Below the pieces are notes generated by a model. That model did no database searches. It saw only the letters and a program-made list of their open reading frames with translations, and was not told the DNA's origin. Shown here one piece after another: positions 10,501 to 25,500 of a stretch of 64,000 nucleotides of DNA. The stretch lies in NCBI RefSeq assembly GCF_905220415.1, contig NC_059563.1, forward strand, positions 3,792,001 through 3,856,000. The letters are read 5' to 3'. Source of the stretch: Colias croceus. Lineage: Eukaryota > Arthropoda > Insecta > Lepidoptera > Pieridae. The position numbers and the translations under genes are program-made. The first letter of the stretch is position 1. Each line of letters starts with the position of its first letter.

Positions 10501-13500
10501 AGAATCGAACATATTCGTATTATTAGGAAATTTCGTAATGATACTTTGTTACTGCACACTTTACAAAAGGGAATTGTAAATCAGAAGTAATCAGAAGTCT
10601 CATGTATTTAAGAGTAAATGAACTAAAGATGTATCTAGAAGACATAGTGCAAAAGATATGTTTCTAATTTAAAGGAGGAAAAAGTGTATTCCGGTAGCAT
10701 GGAGTCATTTGGGAAGCAATGGGCAGTCGGTGATGTTGTAGGCGTCTTCCTAGATCTGATAGACAAAACGATAAGTAAATACTGGCAACAATTAGCTTGC
10801 TTTTTCGCGTACAGATGCGGCAGGGACATTTTTAATCTGTATTCTCTTGTCAAACTCATCTTTCATTAATGGCTGATCGTATCATTCTAGATTCTTCTCA
10901 CTAGCCTTTATTATAATGTACACATTTGTATCAATTTACATTTCAACAGCGCTTAAATCTTTAACTTATTTTCACACTTTCTCGACTTTGGTAAAATCTT
11001 TATCTCATACTTTTAGTTCACGCTTTTCTAAGATTTTGTTCATCTCATCGTCGATATTAAATTTGCCATTCTCATACATCTCTTAACATTCTGAATTTCA
11101 TGACAGTTGGGCGATTTATTATTTCTTCTTTATGATTCCTCTATCAAGACTTGGATGGGATCTATTATTGCTTTTATAAAATGCCCCTGCTGCATATTTT
11201 AAGCTTTTAAATTGATTAGCTTGTCATAGGAGAGTTGAGAAAGGTTGAAAAACTAAAAATCAGCAGATAAAGTGACCTGATTTAGATTGCGAGCCAAATT
11301 AAATGTTTTATACAGAAAACGTTACAATTTATCTTCTGATTTTTAATCTTACAGCAACGTTACGGCTCAATTAGAAATAGCAAGAAAATCACCACTAGCT
11401 TCAAACGTAACACATCACTGCATTGCTTTGCTTTTACGGGCACATTATTAAAATGGATGAAACAATATAAATGCCATACACTTAGGGCAAAAGTTGAATT
11501 AAAGAAACAACTTGAAAAGTCAACTACTCTACTTTTGATCTATTACGAAAACCCACCATTTTTGTTTTACTAACATATTAACATAGTTCAGTGCCTATCA
11601 TATTTGTGAACTGAATATCTAAAACTTATAGGTTGCTTCCTGCTTGATTTTTTGTTTCTTCCTAATTTGTTAAAGTTTTTGTTTGTTTATTAACCGTTTC
11701 AATTTTAATTACGAAAAACGTAAGTATGGCATAGTTAATGTAGTTCGAAGTTAAATAGTCAATTTCTTGAGTCAAAATTGAATTAGCTATCAAAAACAAT
11801 CCAAGGCTTAAATAACTTTAAGTTGAAATCGTAAAAATACTACAACTAGACTACGTTTTTAAGATATTTTTCTGTTGGCTTCTTTTAGATAGGTAGAAAA
11901 TTTTATATTTAAGTATTTCCTAGAAGTTTAGTAGCCATTATATTCAAATTTAATTAAGACCTGTAAACATATTGTTAATTCTTATAATACTAATAATAAA
12001 GAAGTAAACACTAATAAGTGGATATGATTAGGTTTTTCACTCAATGGTGAATTACTGATGGATGCTCTTGGTGGAGAAACTACATTCGCTGATGTTCAAG
12101 GTGATAACTTTGTACCAGCTTGTACTCTTGGTGTTGGACAGAAGGCTAGGTAAGAAAATGAGAATTTAATACCAATAAAAAAAATTATAGATGATTTTTA
12201 AATGTCTTTATATTTAGCCAATACTATTTTATTTAATTACTAAACACGTTAATTCAAGCGAATTTGTAATTTCAGAATTATGTTTCTTGTAGTCTTATAA
12301 TTATTTTTTAATGTTTCCTACTTCTAGAACTAGACAACATTCATTACAATTCTGTTATATTTGCAGGTTGTCATATGGACAAGATGTTAATTCTCTGAAG
12401 TATTTCACGACATGTGGTCTTCAGGAGGGTTATGAGCCTTTCTGTGTGTAAGTTATAGCATTCCTTTTTTATATATATTAAAGTGAAACTTTTATTACAT
12501 CGTCTCAAACTTTTTGGTCTGTGTAGCGCATGTCGCGTGACGCGATAATTATTGTACAAATACGATAATTTTTAGTATGTATATACTTAGTGTGAAAAAA
12601 AGTTTCACTTTTACCGTGGTTTCATAAAACCACACAATATTTTTTATTTTGTTGTTAATTATTATTTTGCGGATACGAATTTTTACGATTTCATTATTTC
12701 TGCTACAGAAATCGTTGTTGTATGTGAATGTACATATTTTTTGTAGATTTTTATCCATTACGCGATCATTACTTCTACGTATATATATATTAATTATTAA
12801 TGTTCTTTTCATATATTTTAAATCAATTTTTTCTATAACAGTAATATGAAGCGTGACGTCACGCACTGGTACACGAAGGACCAACCGATATTCGAGAACA
12901 CGGACGAAATGATCGACACAAGGATCGATGTTACTAGAATACCTGCTGGATCTGGTGAGATATTTTATTAAGTTTTAAATAGAATTATAAAATACTTGCG
13001 AATTTTATTTATTTGTCTCCTGGGAATCTTAATTACATTTTTGTCAAGATATATGTTATCATTATTGTGTATTGAAGAACTTTTATTGCAATGATTTATT
13101 TAATAACTTCTTTCAGATACACCACCCTGTCTAAAAATTTCCCACAACACATTCGAAACTATGGAGAAAGCCAATTGGGAATTCTTACGACTTTCTCTAC
13201 CTGTTATTTGTCATGCCGAGTTTATTGAGTAAGTAGTTATTTACTTAAAAAGTATTTAAATTGCCAGGGTCATAATAACAGTAAAAATAATAATACAGGT
13301 ATCTAAGCAATTATGAAGGAACATAATATTAACAATAAAAGTGAGATAAGTGAAGTTATCTTGTTATGGAACTGTATTTTTTTATAAAAAAAAAACATAA
13401 ACAACACAAAAAGCCACGAAATTAACAATCTCACTAAATTATGATAACATCATCTAAAGGCAAAACTTTATTTTAGTGAATCAGAGAAACAGCGTCGTTG

Positions 13501-16500
13501 GGTAGAAATCAAGGAAAGACAGCAAATGCTGATGAAAGAAGCGACTGAAGCTCAGATGCCGGCTCATATCGACCAGATTATGAGAAGTGGCTTCACTATG
13601 AATGATATTAAAGGTAATTTTACTCAATTTAAAATAAAAATAAAATGTTTTCGTCTTTTGATAATTACCTTACCAAACCTCAAATAACTGGCACATTGTA
13701 TCTTTGAATCGAACTGTTTGAAGAATAATTGAATACATTTAAACTATATTTATTATATTTACTTATTACATCACACGATATGCAAAATAAATGTAAATAT
13801 ATAAAATGTGCTAAGTAGATTGTAACTAATGACACGACCCTATTGGAAAATTGTAAGTAAAGTTCACCACCAAGATAACAATAATGTCATGAAAACACAA
13901 TTCTCACTCAGTCAAAAAAATCATATTAAGATTTTTACCGATTACTGTTATTCCAAGATAAAAAAAACTTATATGCAATCACTATTTTCTGCTTCCAAAT
14001 TTTATCCTGGACTATGCTTTATTTGCAATCTTCCCAAATAGTGTCAAATTGTGTACCCGAAGAGATTTTCATCTATATTATTCCAATTGTCTTCCTCCAA
14101 TTTTCAACAAATCTTATGTACATACATTGTCCCCTGTATTTGCCCGTCCCAAGGTCTCCACTACGACGAAAACCAGGAAGACGTGAAAATAAAGCGCCAA
14201 CCATCGAGACCACCACGAAAGGGATCTATAACACGCACCGTGACAATACAAAATTACAATTTACAACCAGGTTCTGAACTAATGCCTACTAACGGTTGTA
14301 TTTAGTCTAACACCCAGCTAACCTTGTGATATGGCTTGCGGATATTATCAAATACTAGTTACTGCACCTTTGTAACTTCGAATTTATTTGAAAACTTCTA
14401 TTATGATTAGAAATGCTATTTTCAATTTATGGTCTTTCGCTTATGGTTCTGTTAAGTTTTTGAACATTGGGAATTCCAAAAATAATGCAATTTTGATGAT
14501 AATGAGAATCAGAATGATTGATGATCGTGTTGTTATAAATTAACATGGCCGCTCTTTAAGTTATTAAAACAGGATTCTAATAAATCGTTGTCATACATAA
14601 TTGTTTAAAAAAACGAATAAAAGTTTTTTTAACGATGTGCTGCAATTTTTCTTGGGATCAGCAGTTTATTTTTCGCTTAGTAGCTTAGATATCAATAAAC
14701 TATACTCATGTGATGTCTTCGTTAATAATATTATAAAATATTGCTTTAGATGAGTGTAAAAACTATAGTCATACCTTATTCCAAACATAACTCAAACACA
14801 TAAATATTGAACTCATACTATCAAATCATAAAGCTTATACAAAAACTTATCTGTAAAACCAATGTTCTACATCGAGAGACTAGAATTTTACAGTAATAGC
14901 TTATAATATAGTTTCTAATATGCATGTTAATTATACAATGGCTATCGTTATGGAAAATACAGCATAAAGTATAATTTAATACTATCTTAAAACCAATTCT
15001 GAATTATTGAAACAGTTGCCGAGACAAATGTCCTAAAGATGATTTAAATTGTTTCAAATGCACTACCGTTGTCGAAATTTCATGAACAAAACAATTGACA
15101 GTTTTACAAAACTAATAAGAAACATCAAACACCGAGAAGGCAACAAAGAAGAACATCCATTATTGAGCAACATCGTATTATAATCGCTATCGAAATTCTA
15201 CCATTTAATGCAAAAAAAATATTCTTATTGGTAGAAATTAAATCGTTATTCCTTTCGATTAAAGGTCAAAACGGCATGCATCGTTCCACAAGTGAAGCAG
15301 AAATGGCGAAATATGAGCTTGGAGTTCAGAATGTTCAAGAAGATAAAAAAGACAAACGTGGACGATCGCCTTTCAAGTAAGTAGGGTTAAGTGAAATCTT
15401 TTCAAGCCAATTATTTACTCAGCCCTATCTTATATCTGGATAAATATTAATTACCTGAAAAAATTGTTACTAATGACATCCAGACATAAAAATCCCATCT
15501 CTTTCTACATTTAATTTTTTTGGTATTAAATTAAATTTCGCAGTTCTAAGTATGAATCGTGTTTATTTTACTATTTCAGAAACAGAAAGATAAAATAAAA
15601 ATCATGTACAGTAATATTAACAAAAATATCATACTTATCATTTTTTAAAGAATATAAATAGAGAATAGTGATCGAATAGATCACGAGGTGGGATTCGAAC
15701 CGAGAAGATTTAAATTTATAAAGCACTAGCTGTGTCCCGCGGTTTTACCCGCATTGCTCCGCTCCTGTTGGTTTTAGCGTGATGATATATAGCCTATAGC
15801 CTTCCTCGATAAATGGGCTATCTTACACCGAAAGAATTTTTCAAATCGGACCAGTAGTTCCTGAGATTAGCGCGTTCAAACAAACAAACAAACTCTTCAG
15901 CTTTATAATATTCGTATAGATTTGAATGCCATAAAACCAAAATATCAAATTCAAAATATCATATTTAATCTTTCCACAGATTCTTTAGAAGCAAACGTGG
16001 GGAGAGTGGTGATAGAGGCAAGACTAGGAAGTCTAAAACACCAGAAGCCTTTACAGATACTGAAGTTTCACCAGATAGGGGAAACTTAGCTAGACGAGCT
16101 AATCCACAAATACGCATCTCGCAGGTAATTTTGAACCTTATGCTTTATGTAATAAAGTCTACTTTCATATGAAATGGAATTATTTAGATCTGTCTAGTTT
16201 TAGAGTCATGAAACATGTTGCGTATTTTGTTTGCATTCCATTAGATTTTTTATTTAATGAAGTACCTAGTCTGATAGTTTCTGCTAGCAAAATATTTTTA
16301 TGTTTTCACATTAGTCATAAATTAAGCCATTTATAACTGTACCATTGCACGTTAAATTCAAAATATATTTTTAGTTAGAGTTTTTATTAGTATACCATTT
16401 ATTATTATCCTTATTAACCAGTTTGCGACCATTGATTTAGATGTTTTAAATCGCATCTCCTTGATAGAATGTACATTGTACATAATATGTAGTTTCATAT

Positions 16501-19500
16501 TAATGAGATCTATACAAATATACAAATGAAAGGTTCCATCGAGTTTTACTTGTTACGAAGTATCCCCATTTGCATTTTAATCCTGTCTGATTTTCCAAAG
16601 GCAAATCAGAGATATAACATGCAAGGTAGAAGTAATGGCAACATGTATGGCAGTCAGAGTGGCTTGAACGTAAGTTATCATTGTCTGTCTGTCATTCTGT
16701 ATGTCTGTCTGTATGTATCTCATCATTCATTATGTTCTATCCATGGTACCATTTGTTAGTCTTGGCTCTTTGCTAGTGTTTCTTTTTCTTAGCTTATTAC
16801 GTCTATTTTTCGAAGCAGATGTGATTTCTCTGTTCTTGAATTTAGATTTCATTTTACTAGTTGCTTCAGTTTGGTAGAATTTTGGTGATTTAAAGAATCG
16901 TTTAATGAAGATAAAAACTGCTGATTAATTTTAATGATATCTATACTCTGTTTTGATAACAGTCTTCTGTTTTGTGTAATAAAAAAGGAGGAAAGAGAGA
17001 AGTCGGCTCGATTAACAAAATAAATTCTTTGGGAAAATCAAAATATTATTTATTTATGTATTTTGATAGATTTACACTATAATTTTCGATTTTGTAACGT
17101 ACTTTTCCAAATTTTACTAAGTCTTTTCCATAGTTGTCTTCTTAATTAAGGTAACCGAACTTAGTTATAAAATGTCTTCCCTGTTGATATTAGCAAATAT
17201 TCAGACCATACGTTTAACACTTTTGAAGAACAGTAAGCTTCTTTACAGGAAATAACCATCTCTATTAGATGTCAAATAGAAAAACAAACATACTCTGATA
17301 TATAAAAAGAAATCATTAATTCAATCAATTTCTCTCTAGACAAACTTAACAGTAGCGACACCAACGCAAGATCGCAAGCAAATGACGACTACAAACCTAG
17401 CTGCGTCCACTACAGAGACGGTCGGCAATGAGATATTCGATGCGGAGTGCTTGAAACTCATTAATGAGTACTTTTACGGTGTTAGGTAAGTGATCGACTA
17501 CTTTAGAAGAAGGAAATTGTTATCGAATTCAGTCACGTATAATAATATTTATAAAATAGCTCGAATCTTATCGATTTTGAAAATTACTAGCTCTCGAGAT
17601 TCAATGTTTTCTTCTACATTCTATATTATTTATTGTCCACTTCTAAATAGAAAGCATTTTTTTTCAGACAAGTTTATTAAATAGTCTTTTACTAACCCAA
17701 TTATTTCAGCCTATAAAATACTCTAAAATCTCTATAAAAAATCTATAATATAAATTTATAATAATAAAAATCTATAAATATTTTTTTTTCCAGAATTTTC
17801 CCCGGTCAAGATCCAACTCACGTATACATAGGCTGGGTGACAACACAATACCACTTGCACTCGAAGGACTTTAACCAGAACAAAGTTACTAAATCAAGTG
17901 TTATTATTACTGATGACTATGATAGGGTTATTGAAAGGTAAGGCATTTTCATTTCCCACTCCCACTCCCATTCCCATTCCCACGCCCACTCCCACGCCCA
18001 GTCGCTTAATACATTTTAATTTTGAGTACTTTTTTACAATAAATAAATCACTGGTCACGGGTGGCTAAGTTTGTCAAGCGTCCGCCCCGAATTGGCGTGA
18101 AAGGATGCGGGTTCGAGTCCCGCCTCGTGATCAAATTTTTTCTATTCTTTATAAATTTATATAAATAAAATTTTCAGTGTAAACCGCCAATCATGTTACG
18201 TAGTTCGAGCAGATGAACTATATAACGAAGTAATGGCTGAAGCTACAGCCAAAGGAGCATCTCAAGGAATGTTCATCGGATGCTCTGTGGATACTTCCAC
18301 TGGGACGGTCGCTTTTACTTGTGAAGGAAAGGATACGAGCTTTAAGTTTAAGGTTTGTGTTAATAAAATGGTGTAAAATTTATTATTGATAATTGAAAAA
18401 TGCAGTTAAATTTTTTCACAAAAAAGTAAGTACTATCTACAATCAGAGCTAGATATAAAATGTATGTTTTAAAAAAATGACTGTGCACTTGTCTAATTAC
18501 CTCATTAGACAAGTGCACAGTCATTTTTTAATGTACTCTTCAATAACGCAAAAGAACACGTGGACATAGATTTTCAATTAAAATATAAACTTTTTTCTAT
18601 AACAAAGCAAGCATAGGAGCAGATCAAAAGCTTTCATTTACTTACAGATGGAGCCAGAAACAAAGCTCTTCCCAGCAATTTTCGTAGAAGCAACATCAAA
18701 GGAAATTCTTCAAATAGAATTGGGCAGATCTTCCACAAGTTTACCATTAAGTGCCGCGGTATTACCGACAAGTGACAAACACGTGATACCGCAGTTCCCG
18801 CCGAGGCTTAAAGTGCAATGCTTGAAACCACATCAATGGGCTAGAGTAAGTATTTTACCATTTTCATATGTTAGAAATAGCAACGGACATAGTGGTCCTT
18901 GTGGAACACCAGTACCTTAAGTTGAACCTTTACATACATTGAACAGTAAAGGACCTAGCATAGATCCTTCTGGGACACCAGAAGCTAAATTAACTCGATT
19001 CATGCTATTTCATGTTTTTTATACTATTCACACATTGTAATTCATTGATCTTTGCTCATATTGAATGTTATAAATTAAAGAAACAATATGTTAATTTATG
19101 TTCTCATAACTTTAATTTTTAAGCTATTGCATAGCTTCTATCGCTGGCCTTGAGCGCGGGGACCGAATCGAGAAATTCCGTAACGAAAAAACCTCACGCA
19201 CCCCACTCCTTGGGGCGGAGGTGTGGCTTGAAGGCATAGCATGCAATAGCGCAACCGCCCCACTCCCCGAGTGACACACGTCGTTTTTTTTATATTTTGC
19301 AGGTACCAAATCAATCCCTTCAAGTTCATGCACTAAAACTGTCAGACATTCGTGGTTGGTCGATGTTGTGTGAAGATGCAGTGTCTATGTTAGCTTTACA
19401 TATTCCAGGTATGTGTTGTTTTGACGTGAAACTTCTTTAGGTGCGTTTAATTAAAAGTTTAAGGTCGCGTCATGGCAATACCGTCACGTCATGGAGTAAG

Positions 19501-22500
19501 GCGACGATTTTGGTCTTTTATCTCGGCAAAGAAGTTTCACTTCTGATACGTGTATTCGGCACACACGTTCTTTTTTTATTCAGTAGTAAAACTGCATTTT
19601 CTTCATCATGTTTAAAAATAAAATAAAAAATAAATTAAAGTAAATGACACAATTTCTTTTAAATCTGTATGTACTCCAAATAAAAGATTATCCTAAGTTT
19701 TTACAATGGACAAAGTTCTTAATGATGTATAATTTCTAATATTTTTATATTTACGTCATATTATGTCTATTACAGAGGAAGATCGTTGTATAGATATTCT
19801 GGAATTGATAGAAATGGACAAACTACTAAGTTTCCACTCTCACACTCTGACGTTGTACGCTGCTCTGTGCTATCAAAGTAATTACAGGTATGAGAGGGTT
19901 TTCTATCAAAATATTTTTTTTTCTAAGTTTTCATATTGTTTACATATTTTGTTATCCTTCATTTTTTTATCCCAGTGGAGATAGAGCGAACAAATTTAAT
20001 GAACCAGAAATCATATTTGTATTATCATTTGTAACGATTTCCGAAGTAATCAGTTTTAAAGATTTCTATTTTTATACCTTCTAAGCGTTTAACTGTTTTT
20101 TGTCATAATTACGGACAGCCGTAACACTGTTTGCATTTATACATTGAGTAAATAATTATTATATTTTCATTATTTTCCATATAGACCAACAGTTGATCAA
20201 TTTTGATAATTTTAAGCAAGAATTTGGCTGAAAACTTTGTGTATCTAGCAACATATTGTCAGTTATTCCTCAACATATAGATTTAACTTTGTTGCTAAAG
20301 ATATATTTACTTAAAATATTATTACAGAGCGGCCCACGCACTATGCCAACATGTGGACCAAAAACAACTATTATACGCGATCCAATCACAATACATGTCT
20401 GGTCCGTTACGTCAAGGTTTCTACGATCTACTCATTGCGTTGCACTTGGAATCACACGCTACTACTATGTGAGTATCTGTTATATAAACGTTATCGGTAT
20501 CGGTATCAATACCGGTATCAAATCCAGTGACATTTCTTACAGGTATCTTTGATTACAGTTCCGTATCGGTATGAGTAACGTTACCGATATCAGTATTGTT
20601 GATAGTCACTTAGTAAACAATATCATAATATTAGTGTAGTTAATTATACACATTTTATTCTTGCCGTTGCTAATTTAGTTATTGGTATATTTTCTAATAT
20701 CACATTTAGTATTTTTTATGTTATTAATACCGTTTTTACTATTACTGTTCCTAAGGTCGTTATGATCACTGTTATTCGTAGCTAGTATAATCTTAATATA
20801 TATAAATCTCGTGTCACAATGTTTGTCTTCAATGGACTCCTAAACCACATGACCGATTATAATAAAATTCGCACACCATGTGCACTTCGATCCAACTTGA
20901 GAGATAGGATAGTTTAAATTTCAAATCGTTTTAGAGAAAGCGGGCGAAGCCGCGGGCGGTAAGCTATACTGTTATAAAAATTGGTATTGCTACCTTTAAT
21001 ATCGTTATTACCCTTAGAGCATTAAATTAATGTTCTAAGTTATAACCATTGTTATAATAATACTTTCCGACTCTATGTCTTATTTATTATTCTTCATCTA
21101 CTCTTATTATTTCTGCAGCAAATTTACTTTTAATAACTGCCTAATTATATTTTCTCCAACTATTCAACTAATATTTTAAATGAAACTTATGTAACAGGGA
21201 GGCATGTAAGAACGAATTCGTAATTCCCCTGGGTCCAGAACTAAAAGCACTGTATGAAGATCCAGAAATGTGTCACAGTCTACGGTCGCTACAAACTGAA
21301 AGTGTTAGACCGCAAATGAATATGACTAATATTGCGTAAGTATTGGAATTTTTATATTTTTGTAGATCTATTAAGTTAGAAACCATAATCAGTTTTAAGT
21401 GCGATTTCAATCTAAACTGCCAGTAGTTTTTAATTTGTAGTTACGTAAGATCATAGAAATAAATAATTTTAGAAATATTTATGACTGTAGCTAAGGTAGT
21501 TGCTGAAATGAACCTCTATCTGAACCAGTATTAAAATCGATTGTTTTACGAAACTTTTTTGATAATGATTATTATTAAAGAAAATTATCATTACATAAAT
21601 TCAATTTTTGCTCTTGCTTTGTCTATTTGCTACTAATGTCCCTGATAGCCTATTTAAGACATATGACATTTTCCATCTATGTTCTAATGTTAACTGACAG
21701 ATAAAGCTAAACAGAACCTATTCAGAAGCCCAAACCGGAAATTAATATACTTACGTTTTTATACTTTTTAGTGAAAACATATCGGACATAAGCAATCTAT
21801 ATTCTCCATACTTCCCGCTTGAAGTTGTGAGATCCTTCGTGATGCAGGCACTCGCTGAGGCCGTGGAAACTAATCAGGTTTGTGTTTTATTTTTTACTAG
21901 CTGTGCCCCGTGGTTTTACCCGCATTGATCCACTCCTGATGGTCTTGGCGTGATGATATAAAGCCTAGCCTTCCTCGATAAATTATCCAACACCAAAATA
22001 ATTTTTCAAATCGGACCAGTAGATTCTTGAGATTAGCGCGTTCAAACAAACAAACTCTTTAGCTTTATTAGCATAGATTTATCTAGGCAAGCTATAATTA
22101 ATATCACGCTGCTAGCAAGGATGATGCAGCAATGATCAATGTTGCAAAAACATGAAAATTGCTCTTTACAAAAATTCCATGTTTTTCTGATTTTGGAATT
22201 TTCTTGTAGGTTCACAACCGAGATCCTGTTGGAGGAAGCAACGAAAATCTGTTCTTGTGAGTATTACATTTTATTGTATAATAATTCATGAATTATGGTT
22301 AAACGTGGCGTTTGAACGCGGCATTTACACGCATCAGTTAAACGCGGCGTTTGTAATCGTTTAATTATTTAATTAAAATAATAAATATTAATTGTTTTTA
22401 ACACGGTTAAATACAGCTCATAAAAGCAGCGTTTACACGTGATCGTTTAATGGAATGTTTACACGCAACGATTAAATAAATAATTAATATTTCAGGACAA

Positions 22501-25500
22501 TTTTCACACACGGCACGATCTTATCCCAAACTAAGCTTTCGCTGGTGTTATGGAAACCTGCAGATGGCTGATAAACATACATATATAATTTTAAATAAAT
22601 TCTTATATAGATAATTAACACCCAGACACAGAGCAGACACCTATGTTCATCACACAAATATTTGCCCCGATGGGAAATCGAACCCACGACCTTTGGCTTG
22701 GAAGGCAGGGCCACTACCAACCAAGCCAACCGGTCAGTACGCGTAAACTGCGTTTATTTAAACGCAGCGTTTACACTCGGCATTTTCACATCGATCGAAT
22801 ATATTATGTGCTTATTGTGACACATTTGATTCTTATCTTGATATTTAATCTTAGCTCACTCTTACGTCATTTTAATACTTTAATTTTTAATCCTTTTTTC
22901 AGACCTCTTATAAAGCTAGTGGATAGGCTGCTTCTCGTGGGAATGATGAGGGACGAAGATGTAGAGAAACTGCTCATCATGATCAACCCTGAGACATGGG
23001 ATCCCACTTTTGATAAAGGTATATTGGAAAATAATATATTTATTTAGTACGACATTATATTTGAAGCTAAGCGCGGTTACTTCTTTTGTTACAGTTATTT
23101 TATTAGTTTACTAGCTGCGCTCCGCGGTTTCACCCGCGTGGCTCTGCTCCTGTTGATCTTAGCGTGATGATATACATAATATAGCCTATAGCCTTCCTCG
23201 ATAAATGGGCTATCTAACACCGAAAAAATTTTTCTAGAAAACATTCCGAAAAAATTCTTCAGTACTTCCTGAGATTAGCGCGTTAAAACAAACAAACAAA
23301 CTCTTCAGCTTTATAATATTAGTATAGATTTTGGAATAACTTTTTTATAGTATTTTACTGCAAATGAGGTTATAAATCAGTTGTAAAATGTATTGAAATA
23401 TTTATTAATGTTATTAGACTACCAAAACAGTAGGTACTTCTTATTGTATTGTAACTTTTTTGATAAAGTATTCAAAATTTTCAAAAAATTCGAAAAATAT
23501 TCATAGATAGTTGAAAATTCTAATAATATACACTAATATTATAAAGAGGAAAACTTTGTTTATTTGTTTGTTTGATTGATTGTAATGAATAGGCTCATAA
23601 ACTACTGGACCGATTTTGATGAAATTTGGCACAGTGTACAATATGTACCACGGGCGAAGCCGGGGCGGACCGCTAGTAATTTATAAAATACAACCAATAC
23701 ATTTTTTATATTTATTTACTTACACAAAAACATCAGATTTACTTATCACTCATTATTTAATCCTTATTTTTTTCCTATAAAACTTGCAGAAGGCAAAGAC
23801 GAGCACAGAAAGGGTTTGCTCCACATGAAAATGGCGGAAGGTGCCAAACTGCAAATGTGCTATTTGCTCCAACACTTAAACGATATTCAGTTACGACATC
23901 GAGTGGAATCCATTATTGCGTTTGCGCATGATTTTGTTGGCGATTTACAGTCGGATCAGTTGAGGTAAGGAAAATTGAGAAGATAATTAAATTTACATAA
24001 TATGAAAATGTTGAGTAGAAGATAATATAACTCTTTTCTGGGCTGGAAAAATCCTTATCTGATGAACCATTACTTATCTTAGTCTTAAATTGGTTAAAAT
24101 TAACAGTTAATTCGAAAACATGGTACCTACTATTGCAAATCACGAGAAAAAGATGGGTATTTAATTTAAAAAAAATGTTTGCGTGTACGAGTGTACACAC
24201 GTAAGAAGTGAAACTTCTTTATGACCTTATTCTTCAAAAAATAATTTACTATATATGCAACTTTACAGAAATACGTCGAATCACGCGTGGTAGGGATAAG
24301 AAAAAGATGGCGCGTAACGGAAAAATGTCACGCGTAACGAAAAAATGTTATACTAAATTTTTTTCCAACCCCGATAAAGAAGTTTCACTTCAAAATTACA
24401 GGCATCAATTTAGCAATCCCAATTTTCAGATGTATTGTTTCAAATAACTAACCTCGAGTCTTTAAAATTAATATGACCCATACTATAAAAATATCGTAGG
24501 AGCTCAAACAACGATATTTTCTTATAACTAACCTTTTTAATTGGCGTAACCTAATTAGGACACCTAATTCTTTTTATTTTTCAGGCGTTACACAGAAATT
24601 AAGCAGTCAGATCTGCCAAGTGCAGTGGCTGCTAAGAAAACGAGAGAATTTCGTTGTCCGCCTAGAGAACAAATGAACGCTATACTTAGTAAGTATAACA
24701 TATAGATTTGATGATAATAAGTATAATTGTTTTAGGGCCGATTTTTCAATGCCCAGATAAACAGCTAGATAGACTTTATTCTTCAGTTAACAAAATATTC
24801 AATTTTTCAATAGACGAATAGGACTTATCTATCGAATAACTACGTTATTTGAGGAATAAATCTATCTGCTGCTCCAACGGCCAGATAGCGTGCTATTCGA
24901 CGATTAGACGTTTGAGTTGACAACTGACGCGTCAAATTTGGGATATTTTCGTATGTAACATAGAGCGTAGAATTTTTACAATAAAGCCTCTTTCTATAAA
25001 ATAATTATCAATTAAAATCATATTGAAATTGATGTTTTTGATAGTACCTACTGATGATCATGCCATTGAAAATTTGCCGGACGCTGCCTTTATGTCGTTT
25101 CCATCGTAAAATATATAAATTTTAACACAAATTTAATCAAAACTTTACTCGAATCAAAACAATAATCAACAATCATAGAACACAAGATAAACTTAAAATG
25201 CACTCCTGACGTGAGTCATAATGACGGTTGTTGACATATTGCAAGTTGACTCTATCCCGCTCTAACCTGACTAATTTAATATGTTTGTTTCGCCACTCCA
25301 AGAGCAGAGCTGCCAATATGGAAATATTTGGTCAGATAGTTATTCATCAAATAAATCACGATTGAAAAATAGGCGAGCCGTTATGAGTTAGATAAGCAAT
25401 TGAATAAGGGCCGATTTTTCAATGCCCAGATAAACAGCTATATAGACTTTATTCTTCAGTTAACAAAATATTCAATTTTTCAATAGACGAATAGGACTTA

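Noticed and set aside
12549..12884. 111-residue minus-strand protein
   Set aside because: Ile/Lys-rich AT-biased frame overlapping RyR exon 11 on the other strand; no support.
18049..18131. tRNA gene
   Set aside because: T-arm and acceptor-like ends pair, but the same head with the same 3' tail recurs at 29611 and 38945, so it is a tRNA-derived SINE.
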